In this document: in pieces, positions 22,876 to 31,635 of the stretch
Layout of the letters: every line of letters starts with the position of its first letter
Numbering within the stretch: the first letter of the stretch is position 1
Assembly (NCBI RefSeq): GCF_005938675.2
Contig: NZ_VCCH02000072.1
Span: forward strand, 1-43,012
Direction: 5' to 3'
Length of the DNA: 43,012 nucleotides
Source of the DNA: Mycobacterium sp. KBS0706
GTDB lineage: Bacteria > Pseudomonadota > Alphaproteobacteria > DSM-16000 > Inquilinaceae
Notes under the pieces: model-generated
Databases searched by the model: none
What the model was told of the DNA's origin: nothing
What the model saw: only the letters and a program-made list of their open reading frames with translations
Translations under genes and position numbers: made by a program

Positions 22876-24393
22876 ATGGACACCTTCAGCTTCCTCGCCC
22901 AGGGCTTCGCCGTCGCCCTGCAGCCGATCAACCTGCTGTACGCCTTGATCGGCGTCACCCTCGGCACCGCGGTCGGCGTGCTGCCCGGCATCGGCCCGGC
23001 CCTGACCGTGGCGCTGCTGCTGCCGGTCACCTACTCCCTCGACCCCGGGGGATCGCTGATCATGTTCGCCGGCATCTATTACGGCGGCATGTATGGCGGA
23101 TCGACCACCTCGATTCTGCTCAACACTCCGGGCGAGAGCGCCTCGATCATCACCGCGCTGGAGGGCAACAAGATGGCCCGCTCCGGCCGCGGCGGCCCCG
23201 CTTTGGCGACCGCGGCGATCGGGTCCTTCGTCGCCGGGCTGATCGCGACGGCCGGCCTGGCCTTCATCGCCCCCGAGATCGCCAAGATCGCGATCTCCTT
23301 CGGCGAGCCGGAGAAGTTCGCGCTGATCATCCTGGCCTTCGTCACCGTCTCCGCCGCCTTCGGCGATTCACCGATGCGCGGGCTGACATCGCTGGCCATC
23401 GGCCTGGCCATCGGCCTGATCGGCCTGGACGAGCTGAGCGGCCGGGCCAGGCTGACCTTCGGCAGCCCGGAACTGCTGAGCGGCGTCGGTGTCACCATCC
23501 TGGCAGTCGCCCTGTTCGCGATCGGCGAGGCGCTGTCGGTCGCCGGCGGCCGGGGCCGCACCGAGGAGCATGTCGAGGCGATCCGCGGCTCGATCTGGAT
23601 GAGCAAGTCGGACTGGAAGCGGTCCTGGAAGCCGTGGCTGCGCGGCACGCTGTTCGGCTTCCCGATCGGGGCGATGCCCGCGGGCGGCGCCGAGATCCCG
23701 ACCTTCCTGTCCTATGCCACCGAGAAGAAGCTGTCGAAGCACCCTGAGGAGTTCGGCCATGGCGCCATCGAAGGCGTGGCCGGGCCGGAGGCGGCAAACA
23801 ACGCCTCGGCTGCCGGCACGCTGGTGCCGCTGCTGACCCTCGGCCTGCCGACCTCGGCGACGGCGGCGATCATGCTGGCCGGGTTCCAGCAATACAACAT
23901 CCAGCCCGGCCCGCTGCTGTTCCAGAGCAATCCGGGCCTGGTCTGGGGCCTGATCGCCAGCCTGTTCGTCGCCAATGCCATGCTGCTGGTCTTGAACCTG
24001 CCGCTGGTGGGGCTGTGGGTTCGGCTGCTGTCGATCCCCCGCCCCTGGCTGTATGGCGGCATCCTGGTGTTCGCCACGCTGGGCACGATCGGGTCCAACC
24101 CGTCATCGTTCCAGCTGGGGCTGCTGCTGGCCTTCGGCCTGCTCGGCTACATGCTGCGGCGCTTCCACTACCCGATCGCGCCGGTGGTGGTCGGCTTCAT
24201 CCTGGGGCCGATGGCGGAGCTGCCGCTGCGCCGGGCACTGCAGAACAGCCGCGGCGACCCGATGATCCTGGTGTCCTCGCCGATCTCGATCACCCTGCTG
24301 GCCATCACCGTGTTGGTCGTGGTGGTGCCGCTGGTGCTGCGCCAGATGGGCAAGGGCCGCATCCTGGCGCAGCTGGCGGCCGAAGAGGACTGA
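22876..24393 (+). CDS. tctA: Tripartite tricarboxylate transporter permease TctA
   Basis: 505 residues, about 12 hydrophobic segments. GTAVGVLPGIGPALTVALLLP and the second, related element GFPIGAMPAGGAEIPTFLSY are the duplicated signature of TctA; YGGMYGGSTTSILLNTPGE is also diagnostic. It forms the ion-coupled channel for the carboxylate bound by TctC. Ends 4 bp before the convergent stop of the molybdopterin subunit gene. Confidence 0.95.
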   Translation: MDTFSFLAQGFAVALQPINLLYALIGVTLGTAVGVLPGIGPALTVALLLPVTYSLDPGGSLIMFAGIYYGGMYGGSTTSILLNTPGESASIITALEGNKMARSGRGGPALATAAIGSFVAGLIATAGLAFIAPEIAKIAISFGEPEKFALIILAFVTVSAAFGDSPMRGLTSLAIGLAIGLIGLDELSGRARLTFGSPELLSGVGVTILAVALFAIGEALSVAGGRGRTEEHVEAIRGSIWMSKSDWKRSWKPWLRGTLFGFPIGAMPAGGAEIPTFLSYATEKKLSKHPEEFGHGAIEGVAGPEAANNASAAGTLVPLLTLGLPTSATAAIMLAGFQQYNIQPGPLLFQSNPGLVWGLIASLFVANAMLLVLNLPLVGLWVRLLSIPRPWLYGGILVFATLGTIGSNPSSFQLGLLLAFGLLGYMLRRFHYPIAPVVVGFILGPMAELPLRRALQNSRGDPMILVSSPISITLLAITVLVVVVPLVLRQMGKGRILAQLAAEED

Positions 24394-24397
24394 GCGC

Positions 24398-26755
24398 CTA
24401 CCCCTGCCCCGCCGCGATCCTCTGCCAGATCGCGAGCGGCGTCGCCGGCATGTCGATGTGGCGGATGCCCAGGCCGGACAGCGCGTCAACCACGGCGTTC
24501 ATCACCGCCGGCAGCGATCCGGCGCAGCCGGCCTCGCCGCAGCCCTTGGCGCCCAGCGGGTTGGTCGCGGTCGGCTGCGGCCGGCTCTCGAAGGTGAAGA
24601 CCGGCGGGGCGTCCGCGGCGCGCGGCATCTGGTAATCGACGAAGGAGCCGGTGGTCAGCTGGCCCTCGCCGTCGTAGACGGTGCGCTCCATCAGCGCCTG
24701 GCCGACACCTTGCATGACACCGCCATGCAGCTGGCCCTCGACCAGCAGCGGGTTCACCACCGTGCCGAAATCATTGACCATGACATAGCGCACCACTGCG
24801 GTGTTGCCTGTGTCCGGATCGATCTCGACCTCGGCGACGTGGCAGCCATTCGGATAGGCCGACGGCGCCTGCTTGAAGACGTGGTCGACATCGAGCGAAT
24901 CCGGCACGTCCGGCGGCAGCTGCAGCCCTGCGGTCAGCCGGCCGGTCAGCTCCATCAGGCCGATGCCGCGGTCGGTGCCGGCCACGGTGAAGCGGCCGTT
25001 GCGAAACTCGACGTCGAAGGCGCCGGCCTCCAGCAGGTGGCCGGCGATCTGGCGGCCCTTCTCGATCACCAGCTCGCCCGCCTCCAGGATCGCGGCGCCG
25101 CTGGCCATGATCGATTTCGAGCCGCCGGTGCCGCCGCCCGCGATCAGGCGATCGCTGTCGCCCTGGACCAGGCGGATGCGGTCGAGTGGGATGCCGAGCT
25201 TCGAATGCAGCACCTGGGCGAAGGGCGTCCAGTGCCCCTGGCCGTAATCGAGCGTGCCGGTGACGATGGTGACGGTGCCGTCCGGCTCGAAATGCAGGCC
25301 GCCCATCTCGTTCGCCGGCGGCGCCGTGACCTCGAGATAGCAGCCGATGCCGCGGCCGCGCAGCTTGCCGCGGGCGGCGCTGTCCTCGCGGCGGGCGACG
25401 AAGCCGTCCCAATCCGCAGCAGCGACGGCGCGGGCCAGCAGGCCCGGGAAGTCGCCGCTGTCATAGGCTGTTCCCGCCGGGGTCTTCCAGGGGAACTGGT
25501 CCGGCGCCACCATGTTGCGGCGGCGCAGCTCGACCCGGTCGAGACCCATCTCCGCGGCCGCCGTGTCGATCAGCCGCTCCATGTAGTAGTTGCCTTCCGG
25601 CCGCCCGGCGCCGCGATAGGCACCGATCGGCACGGTGTTGGTGACGGCGCAGATCGTGTTCACCTCGACCAGCGGCGTGCGGTACATGCCGATCGAGTTC
25701 TTGGCGATGTTGAGCGTCGTCATCATCGGGCCGACCTGAGACACATAGCCCCCGAGGTTGCCGTAGCCGGTGAAGCGGGTGGCGAGGAAGCGGCCCTCGG
25801 CATCGAGCGCCAGCTCGCCCACCACCTCCATGTCGCGGCCGTGATGGTCGGAGACGAAGCTGTCGGAGCGCTGGTCGGTCCACTTCACCGGCCGGCCGAG
25901 CGCCCGGGCGGCGTGCAGCAGGCAGACATATTCCGGGAACACCGCGCCCTTCATGCCGAAGGAGCCGCCGACATGGCCGGTGATCAGGTGGATCCGGTCG
26001 GGCGGCAGGCCCATCGCCTCGGCCAGATTGTTGCGCTTGCCGAACACGCCCTGGCTCGGCGCATGGACGGTGAAGCGGCCGGTTTCGGAATCGTAGGCAA
26101 CCACCGCCGCGCGCGGCTCCATGGCGTTGACGACGACGCGGTTGTTGAGGATCTCCAGCCGGGTGACATGCGCCGCCCTGGCAAAGGCCTCGGCGACCTT
26201 CTCCGCATCGCCGAAGTGATAGTCGAGCACCAGGTTGCCGGGCGCGTCGTCATAGAGCAGTGGCGCCCCGGGCGCCACCGCCTCCGCCACGCGCGTCACA
26301 GCCGGCAGCGGGTCGATGTCGAGCGCGACGGCCTCGGCCGCGTCGCGGGCCTGATGCGCGGTCTCGGCGATCACCACCGCGACCGGGTCGCCGACGAAGC
26401 GCACCTTGCCCGAGGCCAGGGCGTGGCGCAGCGGCGTCGTCATCGGCGTGCCGTCGCGGTGCTGGAACGCAATCACGCATTTCAGCGGCCCGTAGCCCAT
26501 CGGCGCGAGGTCGGACGCGGTGTAGACCGCCAGCACGCCGGGCATGGCGCGGGCCGCCTCGGCGTCGATGCCGGCGATCACGCCATGGGCATGAGGGCTG
26601 CGCACGAAGGCGGCATAGGCCTGGCCGGGCAGGCTGACATCGTCGGTGTAGCGGCCTTCGCCGCGGAGCAGGAGCGGGTCCTCCATCCGCGACACCGGCT
26701 GGCCGATGCCGAACTGCAGGGCGGCGGAATCCTCGGCCTTGAAGAGATCGTTCAT
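24398..26755 (-). CDS. Xanthine dehydrogenase-family molybdopterin-binding subunit (form II CoxL-like)
   Basis: 785 residues. N-terminal Ald_Xan_dh_C domain (EGRYTDDVSLPGQAYAAFVRSPHAH), then the molybdopterin domains with GHVGGSFGMKG and the catalytic Glu in GCGEAGCAG near 737. The active-site loop reads AYRGAGR (about 375-382), the form II signature, not the AYRCSFR of true CO dehydrogenase, so an aldehyde- or heterocycle-oxidising hydroxylase is more likely. GAGG 8 nt before ATG 26755; an 86-residue longer reading lacks support. Small [2Fe-2S] and FAD subunits normally accompany this one, but neither is within reach on either side. The 211 bp upstream to the end of the OmpA-like gene shows nothing recognisable. 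Confidence 0.9.
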   Translation of the reverse strand: MNDLFKAEDSAALQFGIGQPVSRMEDPLLLRGEGRYTDDVSLPGQAYAAFVRSPHAHGVIAGIDAEAARAMPGVLAVYTASDLAPMGYGPLKCVIAFQHRDGTPMTTPLRHALASGKVRFVGDPVAVVIAETAHQARDAAEAVALDIDPLPAVTRVAEAVAPGAPLLYDDAPGNLVLDYHFGDAEKVAEAFARAAHVTRLEILNNRVVVNAMEPRAAVVAYDSETGRFTVHAPSQGVFGKRNNLAEAMGLPPDRIHLITGHVGGSFGMKGAVFPEYVCLLHAARALGRPVKWTDQRSDSFVSDHHGRDMEVVGELALDAEGRFLATRFTGYGNLGGYVSQVGPMMTTLNIAKNSIGMYRTPLVEVNTICAVTNTVPIGAYRGAGRPEGNYYMERLIDTAAAEMGLDRVELRRRNMVAPDQFPWKTPAGTAYDSGDFPGLLARAVAAADWDGFVARREDSAARGKLRGRGIGCYLEVTAPPANEMGGLHFEPDGTVTIVTGTLDYGQGHWTPFAQVLHSKLGIPLDRIRLVQGDSDRLIAGGGTGGSKSIMASGAAILEAGELVIEKGRQIAGHLLEAGAFDVEFRNGRFTVAGTDRGIGLMELTGRLTAGLQLPPDVPDSLDVDHVFKQAPSAYPNGCHVAEVEIDPDTGNTAVVRYVMVNDFGTVVNPLLVEGQLHGGVMQGVGQALMERTVYDGEGQLTTGSFVDYQMPRAADAPPVFTFESRPQPTATNPLGAKGCGEAGCAGSLPAVMNAVVDALSGLGIRHIDMPATPLAIWQRIAAGQG

Positions 26756-26966
26756 CGGCGAAGCCTCGATCGCTGCGGAGGGAGCCGAGGCGTCACGCTC
26801 GATGGCGAGGCGTCTGCCGTGGCTCTCGAGAAGGGTGAAATTCAGACTAGGGGCGGGGCCAGGGATGGGAGAGGCGCCGTTTCGGCAACGCTCCCCCCGG
26901 CTGGGCGCAGGCCTCGCCAGCATAGGAGCCCGGCCGGGCCGGATTCCAGCCCGAATTTCGATCCCG

Positions 26967-27998
26967 CTACCTGGAAAGCTGCTGAGCGATCTCGCCGATG
27001 CGGGCCTCCGCATCGGTGACGACGCGGAACTCGACCCTGCGCGACCGGTCGGACTCCTCGGCGCCGCCGCGGTCCAGCACCGGGCGGCTCGAGGACATGC
27101 CCACCGCGACGAGCATATGCCTCGCCCAGCCCTCGACAGGCGCGATGTCCCGGAGCCCCAGGCAGTATTCCAGCACCGATCGCGTCCGCTCCTGCGACAG
27201 CCCCATATTGAGGAAATAGGCTTCTCTCGCGGGGGTGCTCTGCCGCCATTCCGAGGAGGTGTGCCCCTCGATCCGGATCTCCGCGATCGCGTCGCGTCGC
27301 TCGTTCAGCAGCCGCAGGAATCGTGGGCAGAAATCCGCGAGAGTGCCCTTGAATGCCGGCGTCAGGCTGGCGCGGCCCTGGTCGAACAGCACGTCGGGGG
27401 ACAGGAAGCGGAACACGGATCCGTCATCATCGATCTCCGCATTCCAGCGCGACAGGTCCTTGCCGAACTCCCCCTTCAGCGCCTGCCCGATCCTGCGGTT
27501 CGAATCCTGCCAGGAATCGGTGATGCTGCGGACCGTGTCGACCAGATCCGCATTCTTGGCAATTCGGGCGATGTCGTCGGCCGTGATTTCGCCGTTCCGC
27601 TTCTTGGCCGCAATCCCCCGCACCAACTCGACGAAGTCGTCGATCTCCTTCTTGTCCATCCCGGCGGTGGCTTCGAGAAGCGGCCGGGCCTCCTCCTTCT
27701 CCGCCAGCAGCGCGGCGATCCTCTCGTCCCGGCTCTGCACCGCCTCTTCGAGGGCGCTGATGCGCTTGAGCACGTCCCGCACGCTGTCCTGCGACCCGGC
27801 GTCGACCAGCATCCGCTGCATCTCCTTCAGCGCCGCCCGGTCGCCGGACTGGCGCGCCAGGAACAGAGCCAGGGACAGGACCAGAACGAACGACAACAGC
27901 AGGAAGAACTCGGCCACGGTCAGGCCCAGGATCACGCCGCGGCGGTAGGATCGGCGATCCGAAAGCGGCAGGCTCGGCCGAGGCTGGTCAGTCGTCAT
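26967..27998 (-). CDS. OmpA/MotB-like membrane protein (stator-like operon, gene 4)
   Basis: 343 residues. A short cytoplasmic N-terminus precedes one TM helix (about 22-48) containing a lone acidic residue, Glu30 in TVAEFFLLLSF, where MotB and ZorB carry the ion-binding Asp. A coiled coil (~50-115) leads to a C-terminal OmpA-family domain (~195-333): VLFDQGRASLTP, IRIEGHTSS, NMGLSQERTRSVLEYCL and DRSRRVEFRV. The peptidoglycan-contact Arg positions are present, while the usual GHTD Asp is Ser. Starts by ATGA overlap with the upstream MotA/ExbB-like gene. Read together they look like a two-protein proton-channel/stator unit anchored to the wall. It differs from MotB in having Glu and a longer coil; a Zorya ZorB-like or unassigned envelope machine are the main alternatives. 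Confidence 0.82.
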   Translation of the reverse strand: MTTDQPRPSLPLSDRRSYRRGVILGLTVAEFFLLLSFVLVLSLALFLARQSGDRAALKEMQRMLVDAGSQDSVRDVLKRISALEEAVQSRDERIAALLAEKEEARPLLEATAGMDKKEIDDFVELVRGIAAKKRNGEITADDIARIAKNADLVDTVRSITDSWQDSNRRIGQALKGEFGKDLSRWNAEIDDDGSVFRFLSPDVLFDQGRASLTPAFKGTLADFCPRFLRLLNERRDAIAEIRIEGHTSSEWRQSTPAREAYFLNMGLSQERTRSVLEYCLGLRDIAPVEGWARHMLVAVGMSSSRPVLDRGGAEESDRSRRVEFRVVTDAEARIGEIAQQLSR

Positions 27999-29137
27999 GA
28001 ACGCGACCACCAGCTCCTGGGCGCCGCCGGTTCGCCTGGAGAGTCCCCTTCCGCATCAGCGCCGCGGATGCCGGTCTCCGCCCGCGGCCGCTGATCGATA
28101 CGGGCCCCGAGTTCGCGAAGGGCCTGCGCGATCGCCGCCGCGTCCTCGCGTCCGGCCGCGCGGACGACGCCCATCGCCTCGGAATGCTGGGCCATCGTGT
28201 CGCGAAGCCGCCCCAGATCCGTCCGCAGCAGCGTGAGCTGAGTCACGAGAGTGCCGGACGCATCGAGCGCCTGGCTGTGCGCGCGGCCGGTTTCCTCGGC
28301 AAAGCGATCGGCCAGCGAGCCCGCGCGCCGCGATGAATCATCCAGTGATTTGGTGAACGAACCCGCGGCCTTCCTGACCTCGGCGGCAGATGTGGACAGC
28401 TGCTGGGCCAGTTCCTCGGCACGGGACCGGAGCGCTTCCGTCGCCCGCCCGATATCCTGAGCCCCGCTGGCGAGCGGTGCCGCCAGGTCGACCGAGACCC
28501 GCTCGGCGACGGAGCGGACTTCCGCTCCGATCGTGTGGCTATAGTGCTCCAGCACCTCGCCCTGATGCCTGACCGTGAGCTCGGCCCCCTCCCGGAGGAT
28601 CTGGGTCATCTCCGTCCGGAAATCGTTGAACTGAAGGACGATCCCCCGGAATTCGCCCTTGAGGCGTGCCGCCGCGTCGACCAGCTCGAGCCGGGCCTCG
28701 CGCTCGACCTCGACCGGATCGCGCCGGATCTGGCTCACCATGACCCGGAGAAAGATCCCCAATATCGTGGACAGCAAGGCAATGCCGAAATTCGAGAGCA
28801 GATCCTCGATCAATCGGTCGTCCTGGACAGATGCCACTTGATAAAGCGCCATCCCCAGGCTGGTCAAGGTATACAGGAAGCCCAGATAATAAACATTGTC
28901 GGCCACGATATCTTCACGGATTTGCGCGATCTGCACAGTCAGGCAGATCGAAACATACCCGACCATGCAGAACACGATGCCAAGGCTGATCATCCATTGC
29001 TTCGCGTCGTAAAGCTTGAGACCGATGATCAGCCCGACTCCCAGCACGAAGGCGCCTGCAAACAGGACCTTGTCGGCCACGCCGGAGACCTGGGTCTGGA
29101 AAGCGCGGCGCGGCTGCGCCGACAGGCCGTGAGTCAT
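27995..29137 (-). CDS. MotA/ExbB/TolQ-like membrane protein with long coiled-coil tail (stator-like operon, gene 3)
   Basis: 380 residues. Four hydrophobic segments (about 24-41, 47-68, 83-101, 114-134). The last, NFGIALLSTILGIFLR (116-131), resembles the IAxALxxTxxGL helix of ExbB and TolQ, with Thr124 in the pore-threonine position. Residues ~140-350 are charged and helical (RLELVDAAARLKGEFRG, RAEELAQQLSTSAAEVRKA), a long cytoplasmic coiled coil like the tail of ZorA. The ATG at 29137 overlaps the preceding gene's stop (ATGA); a 619-residue upstream extension is a shadow. Partner of the OmpA/MotB-like protein. Overall sequence is divergent and I could not assign it to a named family with certainty. 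Confidence 0.78.
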   Translation of the reverse strand: MTHGLSAQPRRAFQTQVSGVADKVLFAGAFVLGVGLIIGLKLYDAKQWMISLGIVFCMVGYVSICLTVQIAQIREDIVADNVYYLGFLYTLTSLGMALYQVASVQDDRLIEDLLSNFGIALLSTILGIFLRVMVSQIRRDPVEVEREARLELVDAAARLKGEFRGIVLQFNDFRTEMTQILREGAELTVRHQGEVLEHYSHTIGAEVRSVAERVSVDLAAPLASGAQDIGRATEALRSRAEELAQQLSTSAAEVRKAAGSFTKSLDDSSRRAGSLADRFAEETGRAHSQALDASGTLVTQLTLLRTDLGRLRDTMAQHSEAMGVVRAAGREDAAAIAQALRELGARIDQRPRAETGIRGADAEGDSPGEPAAPRSWWSRS

Positions 29138-29970
29138 CCGAATATCCTCACAATTCTGGCTACGCTGGCGCCGTCGGCGGCGAAGAAATCCGTCCAGAAC
29201 TCGATTAGGTCTGCGTTCTGGCGCCGCTCCTGATTGGCTCGGGCGATGTACAATATGTCGACGTCGACGTCCCTGAGATCGCTCTTCAGGGACCGGTAGG
29301 CACCCGTCTTTGCGAATTCGGCGAAGCTCTTGTTGCCATTGTACTGCGAGAAACTGCGGCTGTATTGAAGCATGTCGGACACCAGAACCAGCCGCTTCGG
29401 CAGCGTCTTCTTGTCGGGGTCCCCGAACTCGGCGACGGCCACGGACTGGATCGTCTCCATGATCGGGGACGAGGTTCCCTGCCCTTCCGAAACCAGGCTG
29501 CCGAGAAGATCCTGGAGGGGACCATCGAAGGCCTCGTGCCACCGCTTCTCCACCAGAGCGGGGTTCGAGGTCAGTTGGCTCAGCCCCTCCCCCCGGCCGG
29601 GATTGCACAGCGACAGCGATGCCCGGGGCGGCTGCTCCGGCGTCGGCTTGACCGGATAGATCGCAACCAGCCAGCCGCGCGGCAGCTCCTCGCGAAGCCC
29701 GCGCAACTTGTTGAGCACGTCGAGGCGCTGCACCGGCGAGAGCGTATCCGTCGTGTCGACGAGGACCGCCGCCACCCCGGCAGGACCGTCGGCCGGGCAG
29801 AGCGTCACCGGGTCGATCTTCGGGTTGGCGCCGGCCGCTGCCATATAGATCCATGCGCCACCGGCAAAGAGGGCGCAGGCCACCGCCGCGATCAGGCCGG
29901 CCTTCCAGAGGCCCTCGGACTCCGATGCGCTACGCCTTTTCCGCAGGCGACGGCGTCTCGCGACCATCAT
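29134..29970 (-). CDS. Single-pass membrane protein with possible vWA-like domain (stator-like operon, gene 2)
   Basis: 278 residues. A very basic N-terminus (ARRRRLRKRR) and one TM segment (22-44) predict a periplasmic body. That body opens with VAAVLVDTTDTLSP (66-79), a strand followed by acidic and hydroxyl residues reminiscent of a vWA MIDAS DxSxS, and later has KRLVLVSDMLQYSRSF, a second strand with Asp, as in vWA folds. Cys58 and Cys122 could pair. The MIDAS is not canonical, so vWA is a suggestion. AGGGGA precedes ATG 29970, which lies inside the end of the upstream gene (41-nt overlap); its own stop overlaps the next start. Function unknown; it must act with the operon's membrane proteins. 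Confidence 0.75.
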   Translation of the reverse strand: MMVARRRRLRKRRSASESEGLWKAGLIAAVACALFAGGAWIYMAAAGANPKIDPVTLCPADGPAGVAAVLVDTTDTLSPVQRLDVLNKLRGLREELPRGWLVAIYPVKPTPEQPPRASLSLCNPGRGEGLSQLTSNPALVEKRWHEAFDGPLQDLLGSLVSEGQGTSSPIMETIQSVAVAEFGDPDKKTLPKRLVLVSDMLQYSRSFSQYNGNKSFAEFAKTGAYRSLKSDLRDVDVDILYIARANQERRQNADLIEFWTDFFAADGASVARIVRIFG

Positions 29971-31408
29971 TCATTCCCCTGGCACTCAATCCCCTGGCAA
30001 ACCGGCTGATCCGCTCATATTCGCCGAATGTCGACTCGAACTCCGCCAGCAGCTCCGCCGTCCGGTCCGAAAGCATGGCGTCGGCCCGCTCGGTGAGGTT
30101 TCCCAGCTCCGTCCGCCTGGTCGACGCTTCGGCTTCGCCGGCCACCGGCTCGACCTTCGACAGGGAGACGGGCTTGGCGAAATAGGCCGGCGCGGCAGTG
30201 GAACGGTTCCGGGTGTTGGTCTCCCGATACCGCCCGATCAGGGCGTTCGCAGCCTGCTGGGTCTGCTCCAGGAAGACCGGCAGCGCGAGCCGCAGATGAT
30301 CCCGGTAATCGGACGCCTGGATGTAGTTCCGGATCCGCGACGCGATGTCGGCCCGGGCGCTCTTGATGGTTTCGAGCACCTCGTCCTTGGTGTCGCGGAG
30401 CTCCTCCAGCAGGCTTTCCTTCTCATGCGCGTAATCGGCGATCGAGCGCTCCCAGCGCCGCCACACATTGCCGAAGCCGGGATAAGGGTCGTCCCATCCG
30501 TAGCCTTCGATCCAGGCCACCGTGGCAAAAGCGAAGCCGACGAAGACGAGGATCCACGAATTGAAGATCGTCAGGCCCAGCGGGTCCGCCCAGAACTGGC
30601 CTGCCGCCTGCCGCGTTGCGGCCTCCCAATTGACCAGGCCCGCGACCTCTCGGAAATGCGCCACGAAAAGATTGAAGCCGATCGCGAACACCAGGAACGC
30701 CAGGAATGCGACCGCCCCCGCCGTCTTCCTGATCAGATTCCGGTGATTGACCTGGACAGTCATTCTGCCGAACAGGAACGAGAAGAAGATATTGACCGCC
30801 GCGATCGTACAGGCAGTGAACACGCCGCCGATCAGGCCGAGCTCGTTCGACTCCATGAAGAAGCTGCCATTGATGATCGACTCCGCGGCCAGCATCAGAA
30901 AGATGATCGCCCGCATCGTATGACGCTTGGCGGATGTCGGCAGATGGGCGGTCCGGTCCAGGCGATGGCGATCGCGGAACCGCTCCAGCTCTTCCCGCAG
31001 CAGCTTCAGTCTTTCGCCCTGAAGATAAAGATGATCCGTGCCGACATGGACCCGTTCCCGCAGCGCCGATATCCCATTGGAGATGGAGATGTCGATCTCG
31101 GATACTTTGCCCTCGACATCCAGGCCGCTCATACGGTCGGCATAGACCCGCATCTCGCTCTCATAGGCGGTCAGTCCGATCCGTCTGACGTCCGATACCT
31201 CATCGAGGATTTTGGCTTCCACAACATCCAGGTCGAGGGCATCGGTTTGCGGCAAATTCTCCTTGCCTCTGCGCTCCGCCTCCCGTTCGAGGTCCAGCCG
31301 CTGAGCGATAGATTCACTGCTGATCGATGGAAATACCGTGGTCGTAGCGTCAATGTTGCTTGGCGCCAAATTCAGAACTGCCGTCAACGACTTCAGAGGC
31401 GACCCCAT
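29930..31408 (-). CDS. Four-TM coiled-coil membrane protein, family not recognised (stator-like operon, gene 1)
   Basis: 492 residues. A soluble N-terminal half with helical, charged sequence (YLQGERLKLLREELERFRDR near 128-147) precedes four TM segments (about 164-184, 190-214, 229-250, 280-301), the loop EGYGWDDPYPGFGNVWRRWER (about 301-321), then a C-terminal coiled-coil region (HEKESLLEELRDTKDEVLE). No enzymatic motif is visible. ATG 31408 is used; a TTG at 31420 would add four residues, and neither has a strong ribosome site. It is first in a four-gene overlapping operon. GC is lower than in flanking metabolic genes, consistent with acquisition. An imperfect palindrome lies 30 bp upstream. 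Confidence 0.75.
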   Translation of the reverse strand: MGSPLKSLTAVLNLAPSNIDATTTVFPSISSESIAQRLDLEREAERRGKENLPQTDALDLDVVEAKILDEVSDVRRIGLTAYESEMRVYADRMSGLDVEGKVSEIDISISNGISALRERVHVGTDHLYLQGERLKLLREELERFRDRHRLDRTAHLPTSAKRHTMRAIIFLMLAAESIINGSFFMESNELGLIGGVFTACTIAAVNIFFSFLFGRMTVQVNHRNLIRKTAGAVAFLAFLVFAIGFNLFVAHFREVAGLVNWEAATRQAAGQFWADPLGLTIFNSWILVFVGFAFATVAWIEGYGWDDPYPGFGNVWRRWERSIADYAHEKESLLEELRDTKDEVLETIKSARADIASRIRNYIQASDYRDHLRLALPVFLEQTQQAANALIGRYRETNTRNRSTAAPAYFAKPVSLSKVEPVAGEAEASTRRTELGNLTERADAMLSDRTAELLAEFESTFGEYERISRFARGLSARGMNDGRETPSPAEKA

Positions 31409-31437
31409 AATCCGGCTCAAAATCTGCTTACCACATG

Positions 31438-31456
31438 GACAGAGATATCCCCTGTC
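31438..31456. promoter_or_regulatory. Inverted repeat upstream of the stator-like operon
   Basis: GACAG-N9-CTGTC, with an off-centre GATATC inside, lies 30-48 bp before the first start codon of the minus-strand operon. Position fits an operator or promoter-proximal site; the protein that binds is unknown. The rest of 31409-31635, which must also serve the divergent glycosidase gene, shows no clear promoter. Confidence 0.3.
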
Positions 31457-31635
31457 AGAGACGGCGCGTCAATCTGCCTCGATCCGATCGCGGCCGGCCG
31501 GTCACGGGCCGACCCCTGTAGCGCCGGATGCGGGCCGCCTCCTCCCGCGCGGCGGAGGGACGCGCTTCCGGCGGCGGACGGGTGTGCTAGGTCTCTCTCT
31601 CATCGATTGCCCGGGTTATCGTTGCCGAGGTCACC

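Noticed and set aside
24458..27019. 853-codon + strand open frame opposite the CoxL-like gene
   Set aside because: Antisense shadow caused by high GC; composition is His/Arg/Gln-rich without any domain.
29134..29854. 619-residue version of the MotA/ExbB-like protein
   Set aside because: The extra 239 codons lie in another frame over the preceding gene; the ATGA overlap at 29134-29137 gives a natural start.
26967..31408. Calling the four-gene operon Zorya
   Set aside because: Only the two-gene stator-like core is comparable. No ZorC, ZorD or ZorE-like effector gene is adjacent, and the first two genes are not recognised, so the name would overstate the evidence.
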